DNA of 64,000 nucleotides from Hydractinia symbiolongicarpus (taxonomy: Eukaryota > Cnidaria > Hydrozoa > Anthoathecata > Hydractiniidae), in the NCBI RefSeq assembly GCF_029227915.1, contig NC_079888.1, positions 6,631,001-6,695,000 of the forward strand, given 5' to 3'. Position 1 is the first letter of the stretch, and each line of letters starts with the position of its first letter. Made by a program: the position numbers and the translations under genes. Shown piece after piece: positions 12,601 to 24,600 of this stretch. The notes under the pieces are model-generated. The model saw only the letters and a list, made by a program, of their open reading frames with translations, made no database searches and had not been told where the DNA came from.

Positions 12601-15600
12601 GAGACGGACGGCTGTTGCCAACAGTATGCTTAGTGACGGCGACTAATGTGAATTTGTTACTTGTACCTAAAGTATGAAACAAAATAATATGCTTTTAGGG
12701 ATAGATATAAATATAATGTAATACCAAAAATGTTAAAACAATTTAATAGCATAATGCCCGAGCCTATATATCAGCATCGTAAATTGTATATATACCAAAA
12801 GCATGCATATGCCATAGAACTTTACGAATCTATATACCGTCCATAACTCCCGTATTCTACTATGAAACAACAAACTCTTTTTACCTGGTTCAAGATCAGA
12901 AATAGTTGCTTGCAGAATGTCAGGTGTAAACAAGTCACCGCTGGGTATGTCGTTATAATATAACTGGTAACCACATAAATAGGCGTCGCCGTAGCTCGTG
13001 ACTGGTTCCCATGACAACGCAACCTAACAAAATTAGAAATATTATCTTAGAAAACCGTTCGTCAGTATATGTACAGGCTCAATTTTATTTTCATTTCTTA
13101 AATCTAGAGAAGATTCCGCAACAAGATGCACCTCTTTATCACCAAGTCTGTCAACTTTCAAATTTGGTCTTGACGGAGCTCCTGGCATGGTAAATTGGAT
13201 ATGACCAAACGTCAATCGTTGTCCACTTCTGTCACGTCGTCCAAGAACACATATTCTAAAATAGAAAGATAATACTATGCACAATAAGGAAATAACCAGA
13301 ACACGAATACATTACATTGTTCAGACGTCTTCTCCAGCGTTCTATATACATCTACAGAAATCTTACCTGTATGTATATCTTGGTTTCAAACCTTTGATAT
13401 CCATCACTTTTCCATATGTATCCCAGCAATGTTGTACACAGACTTCTTTCATTTTGTCACGGTTTGTCATCGGCCAAGCCTCAGGCAAGGGACTGTTATG
13501 AAACTTGTAACTAAGATAACAGAGAAAGGTTGAAAAAAAATAGATGAAAAGGACAACCAAAGTAGCAGAGGAAAGGATGATTAACTAAAACTGTTACTTC
13601 ATTCACCTTTTATGACTGTTAATGTTGGGTCCAAATTTTGTTCCCAGTACTAAAACGCTGTACCATACTTTAAAGCCAGAGTTTAATATACTTGGTGTCC
13701 AGTCCCACTGTAATCGTAATTTGTTGTTCTCTGTTGATCTCACACTGATATCCAAACCTTGATAAAGTTTCTTTCCTTTTTTTTCATCTTGAGCTTAAAT
13801 AAATAAATAAATATAAACTTAAAAATATCTGTGACGTAATATTACGTCTAATAGGCGCCATCATGATTTTACCTACCTGCAATGTTATGTTGTTCTATAA
13901 TCAGTTCAGTTTCATCAGCCACGGAGTGACTGACTTCGCTCTCCTCCACATCGAATTTGGTTGCTTTATGTTTCTTCATATTCCTAAATAAGCTTTCTTC
14001 CTCGGGTGTGGCACGATGTATTTTAATTCGTTCCAAGGCTACTTCTGACGACACCAGTTTCGAACTACTAAGAGATTTCATATCATCTACAATTGCTGAG
14101 TCGGCAGTAGCTGGAGGAGATTTCGTTGTTTCTTCGCGTATCTCTTTAACAGCACTTTGCACAGCTTCTCGCGACAAATCATGAGCAGCATCGTCTAACA
14201 ACTCGTTCACAAAATCGTCGATAACGTCTTCTATGACATCTCGGCTGACACCACTCGTCATTAAATCTGCAACTACTTTGACAGTGATGTCTGCTTTGGC
14301 CTTTTCAACGGCTGCTTTCCGCGCTTCAATTTCCTCTCTTCGTTTTTGCTGTTCCTCTTTGAGTTCCTTAGTTTTTTGTTTGATTTCTTCCAATTCTTCT
14401 AAGTGTCGTTGTTCTTCTTCTTTCTGTTTCTCTTGCAAACGTTGCAGTCTTGCTTTTTCAGCCTCCACTTCCAGCTTAAGTCGTTCGTTCTTTAATGCTT
14501 CTTGTTGAAGCAGTAACTCTTCCCGCTCGTGTTTGATTCGAGCTTCTTCAACAGCTCGTGCAGCTGCATGCTCTTTCTCCTTTTTATCAAGTTCCTCTTC
14601 TAACGGTGTCATTTTGCGATCTGTGATGGTTTGCTCTTCTAGCAATATCTTTTCGACTTCATTCTCATGCTCATCATACCTTGTCTCTGATTCGAACGTT
14701 TTGTCGGCTTGTTTTGTTTCATTACTCTCCTCCGTTTTGTCATTTAACGCTTTTTCGTTCTCCATCTCGGTACTTTTGATCATAACTGTTTCAAATGCGA
14801 CAGATGTTGGTTTGCAGTCGTCCATAGTGTTGTTCAAAACTAATTCATCAATATCACTAACATCATCTTCATCAACTTCTTCTTCTTGTTCTTCTTCCTG
14901 CTTTGCTTCACTCTCCTCGTTGTTGTTTTCTTCAATAATTTCAACAACTTCCTCGGCAGAAATGTCGTTAATTTCCTTTTCTTTCACATGCGCAGATTTA
15001 TGTTTTTGATTTAATAGTTCTTCGTATTCTGCAAAGATTTCCTTTTCCGCATCATCAACAGTCAGATACGCCATGTTTGAACTCGTGTTTTCAAGCTCTT
15101 CTTCATATACCTCGTGCTCAGATTGTCTGCTGATACTTCGAGCTAGTTCTCCAGCCATTAAACGCGCGATGTCTCTTTCTTCAGACATTTCATGAAGATC
15201 GACATATTCTCTGAATATTTCTTTTTCAGAAGCAGCAGTAACATCGTAAACAAGAGCTGCGCTCTGCGTTCTTAACTCGCTTTCTGTTGACACACTAGAT
15301 GTCGCATCGTCTTCCTGTTCTAGCATTGTGGCTATTTCTTTTTCAGCTTCTTCTGCAGCGAGTCTTTCTTTCTCAGCATTTTCTGTAGCGATTCTTTTTT
15401 TCTCGCCCTCTTCTGCAGCGAGTCTGTCTCTCACAGCTTCCTCTTCAGCGAGTCTTTCTTTCTCGGCTTCTTCTGAAGCGATTCTTTCTTTCTCAGCTTC
15501 TTCTGCAGCGATTCTTTCTTTCTCAGCCTCCTCTACAGCGATTCGTTCTTTCTCAGCCTTTTCCGCAGCGATTCTTTCTTTTTCAGCCTCTTCTGCAGCG

Positions 15601-18600
15601 ATTCTTTCCTTTTCAGCCTCTTCTGCAGCGAGTCTTTCTTTCTCAGCTTCTTCTGCAGCGATTCTTTCTTTCTCAGCCTCCTCTACAGCGATTCTTTCTT
15701 TTTCAGCCTTTTCCGCACCGAGTATTTCTTTCTCGGCTTCTACTGCAGCGAGTCTTTCTTTCTCGGCCTCCTCTTTAGCGATTCTTTCTTTTTCAGCCTC
15801 TTCTGCAACGAGCCTTTCTTTTTCAGCCTCCTCTGCAGCGAGTCTTTCTTTCTCGGCTTCTTCTGCAGCGAGTTTTTCTTTTTCAGCCTCTTCTGCGGCA
15901 AATCTCTCTTTTTCAGCTTTTTCTGCAGCGAGTCTTTCTTTATCGGCTTCTACTGCAGCGAGTCTTTCTTTCTCGGTCTCCTCTTCAGCGAGTCTTTCTT
16001 TTTCAGCCTCCTCTGCAGCGAGTCTTTCTTTCTCGGCTTCTTCTGCAGCGAGTTTTTCTTTTTCAGCCTCTTCTGCGGCAAATCTCTCTTTTTCAGCTTT
16101 TTCTGCAGCGAGTCTTTCTTTATCGGCTTCTACTGCAGCGAGTCTTTCTTTCTCGGTCTCCTCTTCAGCGAGTCTTTCTTTCTCGGCTTCTTCTGCAGCG
16201 AGTCTTTCTTTCTCGGCTTCTTCTGCAGCGAGTTTTTCTTTTTCAGCCTCTTCTGCGGCAAATCTCTCTTTTTCAGCTTCCTCTGCGGCGCGTCTCTCTC
16301 TTTCGGCCTTTTCTGCATCTAGTTTGTCTTTTTCAGCCTTTTGCTTCGATGATTCGTATTCCCTGAAAATGTCTCTTTCAGATTGCGCACTAACAGCTCT
16401 AGCAACATTCTCAGACGCATTAGTGAGCTCTTCTTCGAATACCTCATGTTCAGAAATTAGTTTTACTTTTTCTGCCAAATCAATGGCGGTTTTATTTAAC
16501 TCTGAACTGGTGGATTTTTCTGCTTCCTCTACTACAAGACGTTCTCTTTCTGTTTCCCCTGCTGCAAGACGCTCTCTTTCTGCTTCTTCTGCTGAAAGAC
16601 GTTCTTTTTCTGCTTCTTCTTCAGCAAGACGCTCCCTTTCTGTTTCCTCTGCTGCAAGGCGTTCCCTTTCTATTTCCTCTGCGCCAAGGCGTTCCCTTTC
16701 TATTTCCTCTGCTGCAAGACGTTCTTTTTCTTCTTCCTTTGCTCCAAGACGCTCTTTTTCTGCTTCCTCTGCTGAAAGGCGTTCCCTTTCAATTTCCTCT
16801 GCTGCAAGACGCTCTTTTTCTGCTTCTTCTTCAGCAAGACGTTCTTTTTCTGCTATCTCGTTTTCAAGATGCGTCCTTTCTGCCTCCTCTGCTAAAAGAC
16901 GTTCCCTTTCTGTTTTCTCTGCTGCAAGACGCTCTTTTTCTTCTTCCTTTGCTGAAAGACGTTCCCTTTCTGCTTCCTCTGCTGAAAGACGTTCCCTTTC
17001 TGCTTCCTCTTCAGCAAGACGTTCTTTTTTTGCTTTCTCGTTTTCAAGATGCATCCTTTCTGCCTCCTCTGCTAAAAGACGTTCCCTTTCTGTTTCCTCT
17101 GCTGCAAGACGCTTTTTTTCTTCTTCCTCTGCTGAAAGACGTTCCCTTTCTGTTTCCTCTGCTGAAAGACGTTCCCTTTCTGCTTCCTCTCGAGCAAGAC
17201 GTTCTTTTTCTGCTTTCTCGTTTTCAAGATGCGTCCTTTCTGTCTCCTCTGCTGAAAGACGTTCCCTTTCTGTTTCCTCTGTTGCAAGACGTTCTTTTTC
17301 TGCTTCCTCTGCTCCAAGACGCTCTTTTTCTTCTTCCTCTGCTGAAAGACGTTCCCTTTCTGCTTCCTCTGCTGCAAGACGTTCTTTTTCTGCTTCCTCT
17401 GCTTTAAGGCGTTTCCTTTCTGCATCTGCTAAAGTCTTTTCAAATTCTATTTTTCTCTTTTCTTCCGCAGCTTGCCGCTTATCCTCTGCAATTTTTCTAT
17501 CCAATTCCGCACTTTTTCTGCCTTCTTCTGCTTCTTGTCTTAGAATTTCGTCTCTTTTACGTTCTTCTTCCGCCAGTAAAATTGAATCTGTTTGGAAAAA
17601 TACTTCTTCTTGATTCGTGAACGTGACTGGGGTAATTTCAATGCCTGTTTCTTCATTGCTGTTATTGATGGATATATCCTCGTCTTTTACCGCTGCATGA
17701 TCCTGAGATTTATTCTTTCTTTCTTCCTCTTCTTGGGCAAGTTTTGACTTTATTTCTAGCTCAGCTTGTCTGAGCCTTTCTTCTTGCTCTTCCAGATCCT
17801 TTTGTTTCCACTGCTCATACTGTAACTTTTGCTTCATCATTTGTTCCTCCTCGGCTTGTATTCGATCATTCAGTTTTTTCTCTCTGTTATTCAAGTCCAT
17901 TTCTCTTTCCCTAAGTTCAAGCTCTTTCAATTTCAAATTCTCTTCTTCTTTGAGACGTCTTTCCTCTTCTTGTAGAGCGGTTTTTTGTAATTCAGCTTCC
18001 TGCAATCTAAAAGAAAGTGCTGACTCACTTCGCTGAATTTCATCCTCTTTTAATTTCAGTTCGTTTTCTTTTCTTTTTAATTCGTGCTTTTTACGTTCAG
18101 CCTCTCTTTCGTTTGCTTGTTGTATCGCTTTTAACTTTTCTTTCTTCAATTCAAGTTCTCTTTGAGCATATTCTTCTTGTCGAGCTTGTAGTTCATTCTG
18201 TTTTCTTTGGAGCTCTTCCATCGCCTGTTTTTGTTCAGCTTCTGCCAACATTTCCTTTTCTTTGGCTAACCTTTTACCTTCTTGTTCAGCAAGCTGAAGC
18301 TCCTTCTGTTTCACATGATCCTCTAAACGTTGCAAATCTTTTTCCCTTCTGTCAATCTCATCTAAAAGTTGCTGCTCTTCTCGATTCTCTAAGGCTCTTT
18401 CTCTTTCATTTAACTCTTTCTCCTTGTTATCAATTGCATCCAACCTCTTCTGCTCTTCTTCTTGTTGTAATGCTAACTCCCTTTCTTGTAATTCTCGTTC
18501 TCTTTGATTTAGCTCCAGTAATTTTTGCTTCATTGTGTCTAATCTGTCAGCTTTCTCTTCTTTAAGCACTTCTTTGGCAGTTTCTTTAACCTCTTCATCA

Positions 18601-21600
18601 ATATATGATTGTGCTGTTACGTCAAGAGCTTCATTTACATCTTCACTTTCTAAAACTTCATCATTGGCATACACAACAATTTTACTAAAACGTTTACTCC
18701 AAACTGGTCCTTCCTTTTCAGATTCCACTTCAGTGTTTGATTCAGAACCAGCTTCACTCTCGTTTGTTTCTTGATATTCTTCTCTCACAACAAAAGCGTG
18801 AGTAGCGTCCTCCTTATCTAAATTGACTTGTTCTTCAGATATTCCGTCTACTTTCTGTTTAATTGGAGACTCTTGAGATTCCGTTGATTGATCTTCATCG
18901 ATTTCCTGAGCAATAGTTTTGTCTTGGACGTCTTCTTGAACTTCTGCAGCAAACTCTTCAAATGACGTTACTTCTTCTTGCTCAAACGGTTGATTGGCAC
19001 TAGATGTTAAGTCTATTTTTTCATCCGTCCGCTCGTCTAATACCAATTTATTCTCTTTTTCTAAATTTTCTTCCAAAGATTGCAGCAGCTCTTCTTCTTC
19101 CTCTTCTTTTTTTTCTGGTTTTACTTGTTGTTGTTGTTGTTGTTGTTGTTGTAGTTGTTTTTCTTGTTCTTCTTTCAAAACTTCTTTCTCTTCTTCTGCA
19201 ACAACATCAATTACATTCAAGACATTCTGTTGGATTTCGTCTTCTGGAAGATATGAAACTGCATCAGATTTAACACTAACGTCTGTACTCGACTCGGCAT
19301 TTAATTCATGAAGTGAAATGTTAATCAATTCAGCTACCAGATCTTTTGAGATTAATGCTAACTTCTTTTTATACTGATCGTCGTAGTAGGCTAGTTCTTT
19401 TTCTTCAACTTTAGCCCTGGGTGTCAACTCTTCTGCTGTTGTTTCAGATTCAGGTATTGTGTCGAGTGTGGAACTCTTTCTACTCACTTGTGATGTTCGT
19501 CCACTTACAGTCGGATGCCAGGAAACTGCTCCCTCAGTGATCAATAATATATCGTCTGCATCCACTACCAATGATTCAACAGTGTCTTCTACTATTTCAG
19601 CTTTAAGTTGACCCGCTGTATCATTAGGTCCATCTAAAAATAAAAGAAGGAAATATTCTTGAGCAGTATAAACAAACGAGCGACAGGTTCGTCAGAACTT
19701 TCGCTTACATACGCTTGACAATAGCTGCAACAATAGCATTTATGCTAAAACAATGTTTATGTTTCTCTTAAAAAAATAACTGTTATAAATTTAATGTTGA
19801 AAGTCTCGCACCAAAAATGACTTGATAGAATCAAATTTTTACGTGAAAATAAAAAACGCACATTTGCAACACAATACAAAACTCTTTACATTCCACTAAT
19901 TTCCAGTAATAGTCATAAAGTTTGACTTTTTTCCCAAATGAACAATACCACCGGAGATAATTTTCAACTCTACGTTCAGTAAAATTAGAAATTTAGAAAG
20001 CAGTAGGTACCTGCAACTATCTGGTCAGTATCATCCGTAGGTTGATCTGCAAGTTGTAAGTAAACTTCTGGTACAACAGCCTCTTCAGTCTCAGTTGAGT
20101 AGGATGTAGAAGAGGTTGGGAAGGGGATAGTACAGGCGACCTTGTTCGAATACACAATTTGGTCGTCTTCTAGAAATACAAACAAGTTTTATCAGCTTTA
20201 TGTGCGCGAACATGTTTAAATAGTATATAAGATACGCTGCGAACGAAATAGCCCCACTTGTGAATTGTGCATAAATGCATGTTAGTAATATGACATGTAC
20301 ACCCTTCAACTTAAGATTGAAATCTGGTAAGCAACAACCAAAGCAGAAGTGAGCAGGTTAAAAAAGAAAAAGGCCAAAAGAGGGGTTTTAAACAAAACGA
20401 TCGTACCCTGCTATAAAAGTTAAGCAAGTTTGACACACAAAAGACTTAAGTAAACACATGAACGAGGTTTTACAAAGTAAATAATCAAAGCAACCAGTGA
20501 ACAGCCGCTGATTCTGTTAACGAGGGTTACCTAAGCAGCTTTCTGCATCAGCTACAATTTTTGTGTAAGCAGCCTTCTGCATCAGCTACAATTTTTGTGT
20601 ACAAAGTTTTTACAATGCACCAACTGCAGTGTATCAGCTTATTTAAAAAAACCACCGAAACAGTTAATTCAGTATTGTGGAACAAACAAAAAACTTACCT
20701 TTAATATAGAAAAAACGTACCTTTTATAAATGATCGAACTTGGATTTGGTATGGTTTACTAGTTTCCAATCCTTTTAGTTGACAAATACAATATTCTTCG
20801 ACGCTGTTTTCTGGTTTAACCTAACATTACAAAAGAATAAAAATACATAGCTTTTTATTCACCACATCGAACCAGATTTCTACCTGTATAACTGGCTAGC
20901 TTTTTGCACTATATTTGCAACAACTTTTTTTGAGAATATTTTCTTCAAAAATAAAAGTAGCTATATATTGCCAGTTGTAAGGTTACATATATAATAATCC
21001 AAACCACTCGAAATACATGAGTATTACATTTCTTTTAGTGTGAAAAAAAAACTAAATATTTGCTTTCGCCACAAATCGTCTTGTAATATCTTGCTATATA
21101 TCCACCTTGTTTTTAAACCTATGTAGCAAAGTAAACACCTGTGGTTTTACAGCATGGCATCATCAAATCGACAGGTGGCCGAAGTAGAAGAATTTTGTTA
21201 AACCAGAATTTAGAAAAATGATTCAAAAATATAAACATCATGAAAAGTTGTTTCAAAGATAAGCTGACAAACTAACTTGGCGGGTGACAGGTGAAAAAAT
21301 AAGAGCTAAAAAATCTCGTGTTTTACACGTGATAAACGTACATGACCACGCGATATACACGTGATAACTCGTCACACACACAAATTATCGTATTAACAGG
21401 CTATACACACACGATAAGTGCATGAGAAAAATAAATCGAAACTTGAGGAAGTTATAATTTTAGCAAATCCAAACAAATTAATTTTGTGTTTGTGTTTAAT
21501 AAACAATTTATTTTATAACAAAAAATATATATATTATATATATTATGAAAGATAAAATCGTAATTTTATGTCTAAAAAGAAAAACCAACAGAGTAATTAA

Positions 21601-24600
21601 AACCAAGTACTAAATGTGACTATAAAACCATAGGACACAAAAGAATCCATATATTTCTTGTCACTACGTTCGATACAAAACCAGAGGTAAGGTTTTAAAA
21701 AACATATGTTTCATATACGACTTTCCAAAAAAAATGGCTAAAATAAACATTCTATTCCATATTATTTTAGTTTCATTATCAAGAAAACACTAAAATGATG
21801 AAACGACGCACACATGGCGCATGCGCACACACATATACACAGGTAAACACACACAGAGCAGAGAATACTAAATGAAGTTTGAGTGTAGGCACCTAATCCT
21901 TACAAAGTGTGCAGGTCCGGATTTAACAAATTTTTAATAGCAAGTAACCTTTTCATTAAAACGTAAGAAAAACAAACATGGGACTAGGAAATCTACCCGA
22001 TGTTTGTAGAAAAAAAGGTAACCTCATAGTATACTAATGCTTCACAGTTGGAGTAGACAGAAGACAATAGGATTAACTGTTATGCTAAGTTGAAAACATA
22101 AACACCGAGTAAAAAACAGTCTAATATAGCACGACAGATGCTCAACATTTCACAGCAACAGCGAGATACGTGAGCAGATAGAAAGAGCGTCTTAGATTAT
22201 CAACAATTCAATATTGCACGATAGATATTTAGAATTGTTCAAGGAAAAGCGATACATCTCATCATATAAGAGATAGTTACGTCTTCCACTACTTAAAGGA
22301 GATATTCCTTCCAGTTTCAAATCCATGTTTGCAAGTTAAAAAAGAAAATAATTGTTCTCCGCAAAATAAACAACATTTTGACGACAAACAATGAACTCAC
22401 CGCAGAAAAACTTCTTCACTGTTCATATAAAAACAAAAAAAATGTGCCTTGTATAAAAGTTTATCAAATTGTTTGAAAGCTTCTGTAATATAACTTAGAA
22501 GGTGTCTAATTACTAGACGGCTAGTTACCTAGCAACAGCAAACATTAAAGCTTTTTGTTCCGAAACAATTTTGTGCATTTTGCGACACAGAATAATTAAA
22601 GCGAAACTTAAAATGGTAAATAAAATTAAATTTCTCTGTTAAATTGATATCACAAGAGGACGCAACTTTTACATACTGACAATCAACACTCAATTAACGA
22701 TTGTGTCATTAAATTTATATTTTTTGCTTTGTTATTAACAACTACATAAAATTGATCAGAAATAAAGATGCGTTGTTTTTAAAAAAAATCCTTTCGAAAA
22801 AGCTTATTTTTAACAGCATACATACATTGGATATGCATCCAGGTTGATCTTAGACAAAAAATTTTCTATATTTTACTGATTCAATGAGTAATTTCTTCTG
22901 CAGACTAGTTTGTCACACATTCAAAACTTCAAAGCATTATTTATGATTGGTAAAGGTATAGTTTGACAACAACGCGTATTTTATGCTATCATTTAGGAAG
23001 CGAGAGTTTAAAAAATCGTGTGAATCGAATAGGTTGTACCTACTTAATAGAACTTAATATTTTACATCAAATGCCTGAAGATTTTTACGACTAAAGCAAC
23101 AATTTATAATGATAGAGCAAAAATGCGAACACTCTTAACATTTTATGATAAAAGCGTGTGGGAAACCAAAATCGTGACATTCTTTGTCGAGAATTTTGAT
23201 CGGCAATTCGAAAGAAAACTCGCCTCCCGGAAAATAAGTTCGAATCCGCCATTTTACCAGCGGTAAAAACCAAAAAAACATTATAAACTTGTCGAACATT
23301 TATTCGGTGTTTTTCTCGTAAAATGTCGTACAAAGTGCAGATATAACGTAGTCAATCAAAAATGAATATTTTCCAGAAAAAACTTAAGTATAAATCCATT
23401 TACACAAACACAAAAAGTTACACACCTGATCAAGGATAACATCTTTGTTTAGCAGTACTTGAAAACTTTCAGCATTCTTATCCGGATGAAAACCTGCCAT
23501 CCATGACAGGAACAGTTGGCCTGGTTCCTTTGTGCAAGAAATTGACAGCACAGGTCCGCCATCAGCGCTCACACTTGGGCATGTTATAAACTATGAGATG
23601 AAGAGGAGAGGCCTAAATATTATTGTTATTTCCAATATTTATACAGGATATAGCCATTCCAGTGTTGGAAACACTGTTATCAACGTGGATCCTGTGTTCT
23701 GAATGTACACATTAGATATACATCGACATTGCCTACCCAATTTTTCTCACATGACATGGGTTAACCCGTAGCTGTGGTAAAGGAACTTGCTGAACATGCC
23801 CGTTGCGTGGACGGACCACGGACCTTGTGATTACAAAGCAAACTCCATAACCACTAGGCCACGCGCCACGAAAGTGTACGTTGTGTAAGACAAGAGATAT
23901 AAGATGAGGTGTGTGCAGCTGAATTGTTGAAAAACTTAATCCGTCCTGATGACCATCTAACTAAAAAAAACATGCATAAGCACTTACCAAAACGTTTGAC
24001 ATTGCTGGTTCATACAACTCTTTATCTTTTGGAAAAACCACAACACCAACTTCATACGACTTTCCACCTTTAAGGCCAGATGCACTGATAGATTGACATT
24101 GAGCAGGAAAAATTGAACCACGTGGAACACCGTCAACGTACAGCTAGAAAGATAGGTGCATTTTTATACGCTAGTAGCTCAAAGAGACGCACAAGTTTGC
24201 TAAAGGTAACAAAAGTTTTTGGAAGTTGCTCTCACAAAATTAATGCTTTCTTGAGATGACAGAAAATGGAAAATAAATTTTGTGTCCGCATCCAAACGAT
24301 ACGCATGAACATGTGCGACATGTGCGAGAATGAAACTGGGATCGCATGTACTAAGAAAAATACTTACAAAGTATCCGTGTACAAGATCAACATTCATATC
24401 ATGGTTGTGTGGCCACTCAATGTTAATCGTGTTTGGATTGGGAAAGGATGCTCGAATGTACGGAATGCATTTCGTCCACTCGTATATCTGCCACTAAAAC
24501 ATAAATACATATGCAATATAGGAACAAGGGCGTAGACCTGCATATCTTGATAGCGCAGTCGGTAGAGCAATCGCCTGACAAGCAAGAAGCTGTGGGTTCG

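Noticed and set aside
16739-17407. 222-codon plus-strand open frame of Leu/Phe/Pro repeats that look like membrane segments
   Set aside because: Same repeat in another frame, with no independent codon pattern or domain.
15328-17613. 761-codon plus-strand open frame rich in Ser/Ala/Phe
   Set aside because: It is the mirror of the 30-bp coding repeat on the minus strand. The repeat lacks stops in both strands, and the translation is just the complement of AEEAEKERLA units.
23091-23333. 80-codon minus-strand open frame inside the largest intron
   Set aside because: No acceptor or donor in phase with the flanking exons, and no FN3 features, although it is on the coding strand.
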